Shown one piece after another: positions 9,164 through 19,057 of a stretch of DNA of 64,000 nucleotides. The notes under the pieces are model-generated. The model saw nothing but the letters and a program-made list of their open reading frames with translations. It ran no database searches and was not told where the DNA came from. Within the stretch, counting starts at the first letter, position 1; each line of letters starts with the position of its first letter. The DNA comes from Fuerstiella sp. GTDB lineage: Bacteria; Planctomycetota; Planctomycetia; Planctomycetales; Planctomycetaceae. The DNA is taken from assembly GCA_029245955.1 (NCBI GenBank), contig JAQWOH010000043.1:186001-250000 (forward strand). The letters are read 5' to 3'. A program made the translations under genes and the position numbers.

Positions 9164-11035
9164 TTGCCGGCGCTCCCCCAGCCGTCCTCGGCAGATTCAG
9201 TGAAAACACGAATTAACCATCCTGCTGCCGCCCCTGTTATCGCATGGTGTTGCTGTGCGCTGACGGCGATTGCCCATCCAGTGTCACATACGGATGCATG
9301 GGTTAAAGTCTCTGACGTCATCGACGTGCGACTGAACATATTTCTGGACGACGTGCTGCGACATCAGGCGGAATTGTCCACCAATCAGACAACGGTGTCC
9401 AGATCTCAGTCCATCGGGGCCGTCGCGCAACACGGCCGGACTCTGCTGAAACAGTTGCAGATCTTTGATGCCGACGGTCGCCGACTGATCGGTCGGGTGA
9501 TGTCTGTTCCTGAATGGCAGCCGAATTCGGAAGTGATCGACCTCACGACCGACGCATCGTTGAAACTTTCATGGACACTTCAATTCGTGCCCGCAGAGTC
9601 ACAAGACGGTGCCTTTCGCCGGCTGTCGTTCGTACATGCTTTCTCACACCGTGATCTGACTCAACCAGGTGAACTCAGGCTGCACCTTCAACACAAGCCG
9701 GCCAACCGACGAATTGACGCGATCCTGGCTCCGGAAATACCACATACGATCATCCTGGCAACCGAAAGTTCGCGCCGGGAAACAACCGGCTCTACAGACA
9801 TCAACATTTCAGCCTCCCGAATTGTGGTTGCCCCCAACGAAATCATTCACGAATTCACGGCTCCATTGCTTCTGCTGGACGTAGCGTGGCCGCAGGCCAT
9901 TGATTTTCGCGGAAAGCTCCTCGCGGGACCTTTCAACGGTGGTCACTTTGATCCGGCCACGTTGCAGAATGCCCGACAGCAAATCGCAACATGGCTGCAG
10001 TCTCACTGCAAACTGCGTTTGAATGATGAGTCTGCTCCGCCGACAGATGTTGCGGTTGAGTTTTTTCGCAGCCCGGCAGATTCCTTTTCTGCCATGGATA
10101 CGCTGGTCAAGGCGGACGAAACCGTTCCCATCATCGGCACCCGGGTGGGAGCACGTGTGCGTTTTCCGTCCACGCAGCGCATTGAATCGGTGGAACTGAT
10201 GTTTGCTGAGTCCCCCGGACACTTCAACCAGCTGACAGTAGACGTCGTCACGGCAACTGAGCGTCAGACCCAAATCGTCGACTGTAATCGCAACGTCGAG
10301 AATGGTGCGGCAGGATTGCGGTTCCGCTGGGATCGAAATCTGAACATAACCCCTGCAGCCTCTGACACGGCACTGCAGGTTTCAGCAGTCGCAATGAATT
10401 CCCCCGTCCGCGTTGCACTCCGTCGACCCGGTCGACTGGGATTACTTAGCTGCCTTGTGTGCACAGCCATCGGCTTTGGCATCTGGCTGACGGGATCTGC
10501 GAAGCGGTCGCACCCGACTGTTTCGTATGGCTGCGGGGCAGCACTGGTACTGAGCGTGGTGCTGCTGTTCGTTGCCCCGGACGCTGTGCATCATGTCGAC
10601 CATAAAAGAGCAGGGCATCTTGTCGAGCAACTGCTGTCAAATGTCTACCGTGCGATCGCAGGGGGCGATACCGACGCATTGGCAGAAGGGCTTTCCACCG
10701 CGTTAGACGAAGATCTGGCCGAACAGATCTACCTCAGTACGGTGCAGTGCCTGCATACTGACCAGACAGATGGTGTACTGATCAACTTTACAAAAACAAG
10801 CGTTTTGAGTATCGCCGCAGACGAACAGATGTCAACACCGCGTAATGTGTATGTCGACTGCACCTGGCTTGTGAATGGAAGCGTCTATCACTGGGGACAT
10901 ATTCACGAACGACAGATGAGATTCTCTGGAGAAATTGTGCTGTCGTGTGACAATAACACGTGGAAGATCGCGTCGCTTTCTCCCACCACATTTTCAACAA
11001 TCAAGTCCGAAATCCAGTCCAACCAAAAGTCATGA
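9164..11035 (+). CDS. Membrane protein of unknown function
   Basis: A 623-residue protein I do not recognise. An N-terminal hydrophobic segment (PVIAWCCCALTAIAHPVSH) looks like a signal sequence. A long extracytoplasmic part rich in beta-strand-like sequence follows, then two transmembrane segments near residues 425-475 and a C-terminal soluble part of about 140 residues. The beginning, AHPVSHTDAWVKVSDVIDVRLN, loosely recalls the periplasmic start of HupE/UreJ-type proteins, but the multi-span HupE domain is absent. The start is uncertain: ATG at 9164 or GTG at 9200, neither with a clear SD. Confidence 0.7.
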   Translation: MPALPQPSSADSVKTRINHPAAAPVIAWCCCALTAIAHPVSHTDAWVKVSDVIDVRLNIFLDDVLRHQAELSTNQTTVSRSQSIGAVAQHGRTLLKQLQIFDADGRRLIGRVMSVPEWQPNSEVIDLTTDASLKLSWTLQFVPAESQDGAFRRLSFVHAFSHRDLTQPGELRLHLQHKPANRRIDAILAPEIPHTIILATESSRRETTGSTDINISASRIVVAPNEIIHEFTAPLLLLDVAWPQAIDFRGKLLAGPFNGGHFDPATLQNARQQIATWLQSHCKLRLNDESAPPTDVAVEFFRSPADSFSAMDTLVKADETVPIIGTRVGARVRFPSTQRIESVELMFAESPGHFNQLTVDVVTATERQTQIVDCNRNVENGAAGLRFRWDRNLNITPAASDTALQVSAVAMNSPVRVALRRPGRLGLLSCLVCTAIGFGIWLTGSAKRSHPTVSYGCGAALVLSVVLLFVAPDAVHHVDHKRAGHLVEQLLSNVYRAIAGGDTDALAEGLSTALDEDLAEQIYLSTVQCLHTDQTDGVLINFTKTSVLSIAADEQMSTPRNVYVDCTWLVNGSVYHWGHIHERQMRFSGEIVLSCDNNTWKIASLSPTTFSTIKSEIQSNQKS

Positions 11036-11409
11036 CCCCGCCGGAAGCGGGCAATACCTCCCCTGTTGATTGCATTCACTGATGACTCCAATACACTGCG
11101 GTCTGGATTCAGCGGAGACCGTCTGACAGAGATCCCGGGGCCGTTATTCCTGTTGAGTGGACCAAATCGTACCCAAAGCAGTTGAATTACTGTCAGCAAC
11201 GCACGAATATTGGGGGTCGCTCTGAAATCCTCCAGCCAGCATGAAACTTCGGCTAAGGAAAATGTTGGCCTGCACACAAAGAGCGGTAGCTCAGGACAGT
11301 TTGCCCGAGCGGCTCGCGCCAGTCGAATTTCCCACCTTCCATACGCCGTCGCAGACAATCGTTCTTTCTGCTGAATCGGCATTCAGATCTGTATCGAGGA
11401 ACAAACAGA
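11036..11409. other. Intergenic region, no gene recognised
   Basis: About 370 bases between two plus-strand genes. The open frames that cross it on either strand have no recognisable product. It presumably contains the promoter of the PQQ-propeller gene at 11410. Confidence 0.35.
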
Positions 11410-13620
11410 ATGCGAAGCTTTCTTCTGTTTTCACTGACCGTCGCAGGCACGGCGAGTACCGTCGTAGGCGCTGACTGGACATCATGGCGTGGCCCGGAAC
11501 ACAACGGAATTTCGCGAGAAACCGGCTTGGTGGAAACGTGGGATCTGACGTCGGGTAAGAACGTGCTGTGGGAATCGCCCATTGGTGGCCGAGCGGCACC
11601 GATTGTCCTGAACGGACGAATCTATCTGCAATGCCGAACCGGACATGACGTCAGTACCGGCAGCAAAGAGCTGATTGATGCTCAGGAACAGGTTGTCTGT
11701 CGAGATGCGGCCACCGGTGACGTACTTTGGAAGAAGGCATTCAACGTTTTCCAGACAGACATTCCTGCTCCGCGTGTGGGATGGGCCGCCATGACGGGAG
11801 ACTCCGAAACCGGCTACGTCTACATGCACTCGGTCAGCGGTCTGTTCCGCTGCTACGACACCGATGGAAACGTTGTCTGGGAAAAGTCGCTGTTTGAGGA
11901 ATACGGCAAGATTTCCGGCTACGGCGGGCGAACTCAAACGCCCATTGTCGACGAAGACCGCATCATCGTCGGCTTCTTCGGATTAAACTGGGGACGCACC
12001 AAAGCGCCGCCGCCCAAGATGACTTACTACTGCTTCGACAAGAAGACCGGTGAACTGCTGTGGACATCGCCGGTTGGTGGTGGCCCGTTCGACACAAACT
12101 ATTCTAATCCCACGATCTCCATCATCGAAGGTCAGCGTCTGCTGATTGGCGGGGGAGCGGACGGCGGTATTCATGCCATTAACGCTCGCACGGGCGCGCA
12201 CGTGTGGTCCTTTCGCATGTCGAAACGAGGCCTGAATGCGACACCCGTCATTGACGGAAATCACGTCTTCATCTCTCATGGCGAAGACAATATCGACAAC
12301 CTCGAATTTGGCCGAATCCAGTGCATCGACGCTCGTGGCAAAGGTGACATCACCGATTCGAACAGTGTCTGGCGAATCGACGGAATCAAAGCCGGTTACA
12401 CAGCGCTGGTTGTCAAGGACGGTGTTCTGTACGTCATTGCTGATACCGGCAAGCTGCACGCCTTCGACAGTCAATCGGGCGAGGAACTCTGGGATTACAG
12501 CCTCGGGACGGTCGGCAAAGGATCTCCTGTCTGGGCCGACGGCAAGCTGTATGCCATGGAAGTGAATGGCAACATCCATATTCTGAAACCCAGCCGCGAA
12601 AAATGCGAATCGCTGTCTCACGTAAAGCTGCACGCAGCCAACGGCAAAGGTGACGATGAAATTTATGGTACACCGGCCATCTCTGACGGACGCGTTTTCT
12701 TCGTCACCCGAGACCGTACAATCTGTATCGGCAATGAAAACGCCGGAAAATCTGCACCTGTTGAAATTCCTGAGTTGAAGGAAGGCGACGGCGGAACAGA
12801 TGTTACCAGCATTCAGATTCACCCGTTCGAAGACCGCGTCGTCGGTGGCGGAGACATCGAGTACAAGGTCGTTGGCTACAACAGGCTGGGGCAGTTGATC
12901 GGTGAAGTTGAAGCGGACCTCACTCTCGGCGAAGGATGGTCAGGAGTCACTCTGGATGGTAACACGCTGACTGTCGCGGCCGATGCCCCGGAACAGGGTG
13001 GAGAATTGACCGCAAAACTTGGTGATGCAACTGCCTTCGCCCGAGTCCGCACGTATCCACCTCTGCCGTGGAAGTGGGACTTCGAGGGATATAAGCCTAA
13101 GCAGGTGCCCGCAACGTGGATTAACTCGTTCCTGAAGTTGCAGCCGACCGATTTCGAAGGCACCATGGCCCTGAAACGGTCGCCCGGCAAAGGACGCCCA
13201 AGTACGTACTTCTGGCTGGGCCTGCCGGAAATGAAAGGCTACACCGTTCAGACAGACGTTTACATGACAGAGCAGAAACGCAAGCTGCCAAACATGGGAG
13301 TCACCGTTCAGCGGTACAATGTGATCCTTAAAGGCAACACCGGCAAGTTTGGTATCCAGACATGGGCACCGCATCTCAGAATGGCTAAGGAAGTCAGATT
13401 TCGGTCGAATCCGGATACTTGGTACACCGTCAAAGCCACCGTCAGGATTGAAGAAGACGGCGCGCATGTAATGGGCAAAGTCTGGGAGCGAGATACTGAA
13501 GAACCAGAGGAATGGACGCTCGAAGCCATTGATCCTCACCCCAATTCGGAGGGCGCCCCGGGACTCTACATGTACACACTGGCAGACGGCTACTTTGACA
13601 ATGTAATGGTTACAGAGTAG
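11410..13620 (+). CDS. Exported PQQ-like beta-propeller protein with C-terminal extra domain
   Basis: A 736-residue exported protein. A signal peptide (about 1-21, ending near VVGA) is followed by [14 protein letters not shown], the typical opening of planctomycetal PQQ-like propeller proteins. Repeated blades carry 'G.LLW' and 'A.d..tGe.lW' signatures (for example [33 protein letters not shown]) over residues about 25-450. The C-terminal 280 residues form a separate beta-rich region that may be LamG/DUF1080-like. SD AGGA lies before the ATG. Without a recognisable cofactor-binding set it is more likely a binding or scaffold protein than a quinoprotein dehydrogenase. A second propeller gene follows on the same strand. 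Confidence 0.88.
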   Translation: MRSFLLFSLTVAGTASTVVGADWTSWRGPEHNGISRETGLVETWDLTSGKNVLWESPIGGRAAPIVLNGRIYLQCRTGHDVSTGSKELIDAQEQVVCRDAATGDVLWKKAFNVFQTDIPAPRVGWAAMTGDSETGYVYMHSVSGLFRCYDTDGNVVWEKSLFEEYGKISGYGGRTQTPIVDEDRIIVGFFGLNWGRTKAPPPKMTYYCFDKKTGELLWTSPVGGGPFDTNYSNPTISIIEGQRLLIGGGADGGIHAINARTGAHVWSFRMSKRGLNATPVIDGNHVFISHGEDNIDNLEFGRIQCIDARGKGDITDSNSVWRIDGIKAGYTALVVKDGVLYVIADTGKLHAFDSQSGEELWDYSLGTVGKGSPVWADGKLYAMEVNGNIHILKPSREKCESLSHVKLHAANGKGDDEIYGTPAISDGRVFFVTRDRTICIGNENAGKSAPVEIPELKEGDGGTDVTSIQIHPFEDRVVGGGDIEYKVVGYNRLGQLIGEVEADLTLGEGWSGVTLDGNTLTVAADAPEQGGELTAKLGDATAFARVRTYPPLPWKWDFEGYKPKQVPATWINSFLKLQPTDFEGTMALKRSPGKGRPSTYFWLGLPEMKGYTVQTDVYMTEQKRKLPNMGVTVQRYNVILKGNTGKFGIQTWAPHLRMAKEVRFRSNPDTWYTVKATVRIEEDGAHVMGKVWERDTEEPEEWTLEAIDPHPNSEGAPGLYMYTLADGYFDNVMVTE

Positions 13621-13749
13621 GCGACCGTCATAGCTGAGATCTGCAGTGCCTGCATTTTCAAGGGGCGTGTCGATGTTAGTCAGCAGGATTTGACCTCTGG
13701 CCTGACCACCCGTTCATTTTTTGAATCCAGAATTCCAGGAAAAGATTTG

Positions 13750-15549
13750 ATGAAGATTCACTGCTTCAAAACGCTGATGCTGACAATGTTGTTTGTCGTT
13801 GGCTGCAACGATAGTCAGCCCACCTCAGCCCCGGTCACGCCGACATCTGTTCCGGAAGCCGGAAGTGGCGTCGGAGGTGGTGCTCCAACGTCGACACCTG
13901 AACCGGAAAGTACTGAAACAATACCTGCTGACGCACCGACGACGGACGAAGAAAAATCAGATCCTGCCCCGGGACCCGCGAAAGAGGAAAAGCCGGCACC
14001 TGAATCAGAACCCGCGAAAGAGGAAAAGCCTCAGGCGTCTGTCGAAACAAAACCTGCTGCCACTGACGGGATCACAGCAGGTGACTGGGCGATGTGGGGT
14101 GGAACCCCTTCTCGCAATATGGTCAACGCGACAACGGGTATCACCCTGGACTTCGATGCCGAGGAAGGCACAAATGTCGTCTGGACGGCCGCGCTGGGTT
14201 CACAGACCTACGGCAATCCCATCGTGGCAGGCGGCAAGGTCTTTGTCGGCACAAATAATGGCGGTGAGTACCGGGAAAAGCACAAGGGAGACCGTGGGTG
14301 CATCCTTTGCTTTAATGAAGCTGACGGCAAATTTCTCTGGCAACTGACGCGAGAAAAACTTCCGCAGGGGCGCGTTAACGACTGGCCCGAGCAGGGAATC
14401 TGCTCGACTCCGTGTATCGAGAACGGACGCTTGTACGTTGCCACGAATCGCTGCGAGTTGATGTGCATCGATGTCGAAGGGTTCCACGATGGAGAGAACG
14501 ATGGTCCGTACAAAGACGAAACTGACGCAGAAGAGCTGGATGCCGACATTATCTGGTCACTGGATATGATCGAAGAACTTGGCGTCTTCCCGCACAACCT
14601 CGCCACCAGTTCGCCAGTGATCGACGGCGATCTGATCATGCTGCTGACATCCAACGGAGTCGACGAAGCTCACCTGGAAGTACCGTCACCGCGGGCACCG
14701 TGCTTTATCGCCGTCAACAAGAATACCGGCGAACTGGTCTGGGAAGACGACTCGCCGGCACTGGATTCAAAAGCACCAGCACCGTTCGACAACATTCTGC
14801 ACGGGCAGTGGGGCTCACCAGCACTGGGTGAAATCGACGGCAGGATGCAGGCCTTTATGCCGGGAGGCGACGGAGTCCTGTATTCCTACGACGTCGCCAC
14901 GGGAGAACTGGTCTGGTGGTTTGATCTGAATCCCAAGGAATCTACCTGGGAACTCGGCGGTCGCGGTACGCGTAATGCCATCATCTCCACACCTGTCTTC
15001 GTCGACAACAGTGTACTGCTGTCTGTCGGACAGGACCCGGAACACGGTGAAGGCGTTGGCCATCTGTACCGAATTGACGCCACTAAGAAGGGCGACATCA
15101 GTCCTCAGGTTGCCGATGGTGACGGCTATAAAGACAACGACAACAGCGGACAGATCTGGCATGTTGGCGGCGTCGACGCGGATGGCAGCATCACTGGTGA
15201 AAAAAACGGGCTGCTGTATCGTCGCACAATTTCCACAGTCGCCGTGGCAGATGGTTTTGTTTACGCACCGGATCTCAGTGGTTTTCTGCACTGCATCGAT
15301 TTCAAGACCGGAGAAAAGAAATGGGTCTACGACACTTTTGCAGCTGTATGGGGATCTCCTATGGTTGTGGACGGCCGAGTTCTACTCGGTGACGAAGACG
15401 GTGAGATGGTCATCCTGAAAGCAGGCGATAAGCTGGAGCAAATCGAGACAAAAACCTTTAACTCGTCCATCTACAGTACGCCAACGATCGCCAACGGTAC
15501 GATGTTCGTGTCTGACCGTTCACGTCTTTACGCCATCAAGGTGAAGTAG
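13750..15549 (+). CDS. PQQ-like beta-propeller lipoprotein
   Basis: Predicted lipoprotein of 599 residues. The ATG at 13750 has an AGGAAAAG SD and gives a clean lipoprotein signal ([19 protein letters not shown], lipobox VVGC). The frame is open 60 bases further upstream, but that part is not signal-like. A Pro/Glu/Lys-rich linker (about residues 25-105), with a repeated EPAKEEKP unit, tethers a propeller domain starting at [14 protein letters not shown]. Blades show '[11 protein letters not shown]', '[11 protein letters not shown]' and '[12 protein letters not shown]'. It likely sits in the outer membrane or periplasm. It follows the related propeller gene by 129 bases and is closed by a strong hairpin terminator. 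Confidence 0.9.
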   Translation: MKIHCFKTLMLTMLFVVGCNDSQPTSAPVTPTSVPEAGSGVGGGAPTSTPEPESTETIPADAPTTDEEKSDPAPGPAKEEKPAPESEPAKEEKPQASVETKPAATDGITAGDWAMWGGTPSRNMVNATTGITLDFDAEEGTNVVWTAALGSQTYGNPIVAGGKVFVGTNNGGEYREKHKGDRGCILCFNEADGKFLWQLTREKLPQGRVNDWPEQGICSTPCIENGRLYVATNRCELMCIDVEGFHDGENDGPYKDETDAEELDADIIWSLDMIEELGVFPHNLATSSPVIDGDLIMLLTSNGVDEAHLEVPSPRAPCFIAVNKNTGELVWEDDSPALDSKAPAPFDNILHGQWGSPALGEIDGRMQAFMPGGDGVLYSYDVATGELVWWFDLNPKESTWELGGRGTRNAIISTPVFVDNSVLLSVGQDPEHGEGVGHLYRIDATKKGDISPQVADGDGYKDNDNSGQIWHVGGVDADGSITGEKNGLLYRRTISTVAVADGFVYAPDLSGFLHCIDFKTGEKKWVYDTFAAVWGSPMVVDGRVLLGDEDGEMVILKAGDKLEQIETKTFNSSIYSTPTIANGTMFVSDRSRLYAIKVK

Positions 15550-15553
15550 ACGT

Positions 15554-15775
15554 TTAAATCTGGTAATCAGGCCAGCCGGCTTGCTGTTCGCGTTCCGGCT
15601 GGCCTTCTTTTCTGAGCCGTCTGAAAATCAAATGGACAACGACGCCCCACAGGACTGGCAGGGCGATGCAGCAGCACGCAAACCAAAGCTGCGACGACGC
15701 CTCGGACGAAGCCGCTTGATGAAGCTGGGGCGGTGGTGGTGTAACGCTGGCCTGGGTTTCGGACATCTTCAACAC
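15554..15775 (-). CDS. Possible small single-pass membrane protein
   Basis: A frame of 73 codons (GTG start) or 70 codons (ATG at 15766) encodes one clear transmembrane segment (LWFACCCIALPVLWGVVVHLIF) followed by RRLRK, consistent with an inserted small membrane protein. It lies 36 bases downstream of the lipoprotein gene on the same strand. Against it, the 3' end overlaps the terminator hairpin of the convergent propeller gene, and the SD is weak. I do not recognise a family. Confidence 0.45.
   Translation of the reverse strand: MLKMSETQASVTPPPPQLHQAASSEASSQLWFACCCIALPVLWGVVVHLIFRRLRKEGQPEREQQAGWPDYQI
15569..15611 (+). terminator. Rho-independent terminator after the PQQ-propeller lipoprotein gene
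   Basis: A perfect 11-bp inverted repeat (15569-15579 with 15595-15605; AGGCCAGCCGG / CCGGCTGGCCT) encloses a 15-base loop and is followed by TTCTTTT on the plus strand, 20 bases after the stop codon. Confidence 0.85.
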
Positions 15776-15811
15776 GTTCCCTGCTGTCGATGTCGCAGGC
15801 CGGCACGTGCG

Positions 15812-16507
15812 TCACATTGCGACACGAACAGCCATCTTGCGAATCGAATCAACTCGGTAAAGGGCACGACCACGGGAATCCGTGGCGGAACTGTCAAGCA
15901 GACCACTGACGTCCACGGGATCGCCGTCAGTCAGACTGCCAAGCTGCTGTGATGTCACAGCCAGCCCGAGATCGCCACCGAACTGGTCATTGCCAGCCAC
16001 GCTATATGTGATGGTCCAGAGGCGACTCTCGGCATCATAGCGAAGGACTCCTCTCAACCAACGATAGTTGGCCGTATCAAATCCATATTCCACATGTCGA
16101 CCGCCAACAGGCTGAATCGAAGACGGTCGAGCCACGGTATTTCGTGTGGGGTCCGAAATCCGAGTTGTCGGGACTCCCAGTTCGTCAAAATTGCCGGGGT
16201 CGCGGGGGCTGGGGACAGCATCTTCGTCGTCCTCCTGAAAAAACTGTCCGTTTTGCGAAGGCCGGTTGAAATCGTCGTTGGGATCCTGATCGTAAGTTTG
16301 CGGATCATACGGCGGAGCATCCGATTCCGGAATCTGTAGTACCCCGGGAGACGCAGGATTCAGCGACTGAGGTGGTGCGTACATCATCGGCTGACCATAA
16401 GGTCTTCCGTAGTACATGCCCGGGTGCATACAGCCAGGCAGGCCAATCAGTCCGATAAGGAGTAGCCGGATGGCCACGTTTCTGACGTGATTCTGCGGGA
16501 ATGACAT
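15812..16507 (-). CDS. Lipoprotein of unknown function
   Basis: A 231-residue predicted lipoprotein. The ATG at 16507 has GGAG seven bases upstream and opens on a lipoprotein signal (hydrophobic stretch AIRLLLIGLIGLPGC, lipobox LPGC). A Pro/Gln/Asp-rich linker covers residues about 30-100. The C-terminal 120 residues (from about VGGRHVEYGFDTANYRWLRG) form a compact domain containing 'LRGVLRYDAESRLWTITYS' and 'GDPVDVSGLLD'. No catalytic motif is visible and the family is not recognised. It probably forms a unit with the small membrane protein downstream. Confidence 0.75.
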   Translation of the reverse strand: MSFPQNHVRNVAIRLLLIGLIGLPGCMHPGMYYGRPYGQPMMYAPPQSLNPASPGVLQIPESDAPPYDPQTYDQDPNDDFNRPSQNGQFFQEDDEDAVPSPRDPGNFDELGVPTTRISDPTRNTVARPSSIQPVGGRHVEYGFDTANYRWLRGVLRYDAESRLWTITYSVAGNDQFGGDLGLAVTSQQLGSLTDGDPVDVSGLLDSSATDSRGRALYRVDSIRKMAVRVAM

Positions 16508-16877
16508 AACGAGACTCCGGATTCGGGCCAATGTTCTATCGGAAGAAATCGACGCCGAAGAAACCTATTTATGCAGTCGCGGGACCGCACGTAGCAGGTA
16601 AAGAGTGGGGAGAACGTGAGGGGAGCGTGACAGGTTTCGTGCCGATTGGTGAGGCCGATCAGCATGAACTGCGTGAGATTTAGTCGATTGGCAAAATCGT
16701 GTCCATAGGTCTTTGCCGAACACGCCTGTCGCACGGCGGTTGCTGCCGATTCCTGTGGCTGGTCGTAGCCAGCCACAACGGCTCTGCCACGCTGAATCGC
16801 ACGGAGTTGTTGCGTTTTCGACAAGAGACCTGCAGCGGAACGTGAGTCAAAGTCACAACACGTTGGCGATAAGAGCT
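16508..16877. other. Intergenic region with a perfect hairpin, no gene recognised
   Basis: About 370 bases between two minus-strand lipoprotein genes. It holds a perfect 9-bp inverted repeat (16754-16762 with 16769-16777, loop TCGTAG) about 100 bases after the stop of the upstream gene. There is no T tract on either strand, so its role as a terminator is doubtful. Confidence 0.4.
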
Positions 16878-17165
16878 TTAGTCAATCCCCAGATTTCGCT
16901 CAATATTGCGTGCTTCCTGTGACATCATCAGATTCTGCCACCATCGGTCCGGATCGCGTTCGCGTTCCTGATCAGCCCGCCCCTCTTTTCCCACGAAGTC
17001 CCATTCGTCTGTTTCTGAATCCATCTCGACCGGACCGTCATACGGATTCGGTTTGAACATTCTCACCGACTGCGAAACAGCATCGCGTCCTGCGTTCAGC
17101 ATGGTGCAGCCAGTTGACGTGAGGGACAAAACTGCCACGATGTACAGACAAGTCGAGCGTTTCAT
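16878..17165 (-). CDS. Small lipoprotein of unknown function
   Basis: A 95-residue predicted lipoprotein. Starting at the ATG at 17165, it has a hydrophobic signal (CLYIVAVLSLTSTGC) with lipobox STGC. A short, highly charged and Trp-containing mature part follows (for example DEWDFVGKEGRADQERERDPDRWWQNLMM). The frame extends nine codons further upstream, but the lipoprotein signal fixes the likely start. No family is recognised. Confidence 0.7.
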   Translation of the reverse strand: MKRSTCLYIVAVLSLTSTGCTMLNAGRDAVSQSVRMFKPNPYDGPVEMDSETDEWDFVGKEGRADQERERDPDRWWQNLMMSQEARNIERNLGID

Positions 17166-17301
17166 AACAAACTCGCAGAGGTAATCGGCCATCAGCCCGC
17201 AGGTGGGCTGCGGGTCGGACGATCAAAACAGCCGTGTTGGCATGAGAGAGAGGAACCTCATATTGTCACATTCTGAAAACCGCGCCCAGAGGAGTTTTTG
17301 A

Positions 17302-18000
17302 ATGGAACCGCTCGACATCCTTGTTGTGGCGCCGCACCCGGACGATGCTGAAATCAGCGTGGGTGGTACAGTATGCCTGTCATTGTCGCAGAAATTACGG
17401 GTCGGAGTACTTGAGCTGACAAGCGGAGAACCGACACCGCACGGCACGCCGGAGTTGCGCCGCGAGGAAACGAAACGGGCAACAGAAATCCTTGGCCTGA
17501 CATGGCGACACAATCTGTATCTGCCCAACCGAAGCCTGCAGCCAACACTGGAGGCCCGGCGAAAGCTCGCAGAAGTATTTCGATCGACACGACCACGAAT
17601 CGTCCTGGCTCCGTACTGGCAGGACGCTCACCCGGATCATGTCGCCGCCAGCAGTCTGTGCGACGACGCTCGATTCTGGTCGAAACTCAGTCGGTCCGAC
17701 CTGGAGGGAGTCCCTTTCTGGCCACCTGCACTACTGCACTATTTCAGCATTCATCTCAGAATTCACCCGGCAGCCTCAGTCGTTGTGGACATTTCCGCTC
17801 ACATTGACATGAAGATGGATGCGGTCGCAGCATATCGAAGTCAACTGATCGAAGGGCGCTCCACCGAACATCCAACGGTCCTTGACGACATTCGTGACCG
17901 CGCTCGGTACTGGGGCTGGTCCATTGGAAAACGCTACGGCGAACCGTTGCTTAATCGCGAGCAGATCGGAATCGGCGGTCTCGACAGTCTTATCAATTAG
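17302..18000 (+). CDS. bshB1: PIG-L/LmbE-type N-acetylglucosaminyl deacetylase, BshB1-like
   Basis: A 232-residue zinc-dependent deacetylase. It shows APHPDDAE (residues 10-17) and AHPDH (109-113), the two metal and catalytic motifs of the PIG-L/LmbE family. The length and the MDILVVAPHPDDAEIS-like opening and KRYGEPLL...GIGGLDSL ending fit BshB1, which deacetylates N-acetylglucosaminyl-malate in bacillithiol synthesis. No bshA or bshC is nearby, so the bacillithiol role is inferred from the protein itself. A GAGGAG SD lies eight bases before the ATG. Confidence 0.88.
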   Translation: MEPLDILVVAPHPDDAEISVGGTVCLSLSQKLRVGVLELTSGEPTPHGTPELRREETKRATEILGLTWRHNLYLPNRSLQPTLEARRKLAEVFRSTRPRIVLAPYWQDAHPDHVAASSLCDDARFWSKLSRSDLEGVPFWPPALLHYFSIHLRIHPAASVVVDISAHIDMKMDAVAAYRSQLIEGRSTEHPTVLDDIRDRARYWGWSIGKRYGEPLLNREQIGIGGLDSLIN

Positions 18001-18187
18001 AACGGAATTCGCCGGCCCGCCAGCGCACCCGAGCCATGCGTGCATAGAACAAGATTTGCCGCGATGTGTACCAGTCCCATCAGGCTGATTCCAACCAGAA
18101 CAAACCCAGACCGGGCAGCGCGGAACACCGTACCATGGGGCAAACACCTGCTGTTCCGACGTGGATCAGCCGACCGCCGCCAAAACA

Positions 18188-18793
18188 CTACTCATCGTCA
18201 AATCTAATCATCTCTTCGGAATCACGGTCGTCGTCACCGGAGTCCAGATCAAGAAGCGGCTCATCAATGACTTCAAGTTCGTTCGTTTCCTTAATCGTTG
18301 GGTCAGCCTCGTCCTTCAACAAAATCACGTCGTCCATGACGTCGACGTTGGGAACGTCGCCCGCCCCACTCTTCGGAACGCTTTTGCTTTCGATGTCCTG
18401 TTCGGGCTGAGACTGATGAAACTGTTCGCTGCCAGCAACCTGAACAACTGGTGGAGGTGAGTTTTGATCCGGCACGGGGGCAACAGACTTCTTTGTTTCA
18501 ATTCGAGCGTTGGGGTGAAACAAGAATTCAACATCGCCTATCGCCACGCGATCACCGATTTGGATCAATGATTCTCTGTTGACGCGTTCACCATTCAGCC
18601 AGACGCCGTTCATGCTGCCAAGATCTCTGACAAAATACGTTTCGTCGACCTGGACCATGCAGCAGTGTCGTCGCGAGATCTTAGGGCTCTGTGTAATGAC
18701 AGCATCGCAGTCGGCCCCGCGACCAATAAGAACCACGGCGCGATCGATAGCAATCAGCTTTCCCTCACCGACTGGCTGTAGCACGGCCACCAT
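18188..18793 (-). CDS. FHA-domain protein
   Basis: A 201-residue protein starting at an ATG with a strong GAGGTGA SD. The frame is open 41 codons further, without an SD. Residues about 10-90 are a forkhead-associated domain with the phosphothreonine-binding signature: GR (24-25), S-x-x-H (40-43) and NG (62-63). The remaining 110 residues are Pro/Asp/Glu-rich and probably disordered. It is likely a cytoplasmic phosphopeptide reader in Ser/Thr kinase signalling. No kinase gene is adjacent, so its partner is unknown. Confidence 0.88.
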   Translation of the reverse strand: MVAVLQPVGEGKLIAIDRAVVLIGRGADCDAVITQSPKISRRHCCMVQVDETYFVRDLGSMNGVWLNGERVNRESLIQIGDRVAIGDVEFLFHPNARIETKKSVAPVPDQNSPPPVVQVAGSEQFHQSQPEQDIESKSVPKSGAGDVPNVDVMDDVILLKDEADPTIKETNELEVIDEPLLDLDSGDDDRDSEEMIRFDDE

Positions 18794-19013
18794 GTCTGAG
18801 TCACCTCGGTTATTTCGTGGTGCTAAATCGTGGAATCTCTGCACGACGGGCAGAAATGCAATGCCGTCATTCTGCAGCAGATCATGCTGAGTCGCGAACA
18901 AAATGCAGTTCTTCACTTCAGTATGATCGGGATTTGAGCCATTCTACCTCAGGAATCTGTATGCGTCGCGCGCGTTCCCTGACGAATTTGCGGTCCGTGT
19001 GGCTTACAACACA

Positions 19014-19019
19014 TATAAT
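19014..19019 (+). promoter_or_regulatory. Candidate -10 element for rarA
   Basis: A consensus TATAAT lies 38 bases before the ATG of rarA in the 140-bp divergent region. The best -35-like hexamer (TTGCGG, 18988-18993) is spaced 20 bases away, longer than ideal, so only the -10 is well supported. Confidence 0.35.
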
Positions 19020-19057
19020 CCCACGATTTTCGACTTCAACTCCATCTGCAGGATGCC

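Noticed and set aside
10903..11382. 159-codon minus-strand frame
   Set aside because: Half of it overlaps a well-formed plus-strand gene, it has no SD, and its composition is not protein-like.
11983..12822. 279-codon minus-strand frame
   Set aside because: Antisense to the PQQ-propeller gene; no motif, biased composition.
16754..16777. Perfect 9-bp hairpin as a terminator
   Set aside because: No T tract on either strand and about 100 bases from the nearest stop; noted as an inverted repeat only.
17997..18188. 63-codon minus-strand frame with a hydrophobic stretch, GTG start overlapping the FHA-gene stop (TAGTG)
   Set aside because: One possible transmembrane segment and a stop/start overlap make it tempting, but there is no SD, no family resemblance, and it runs to the end of the convergent bshB1-like gene.
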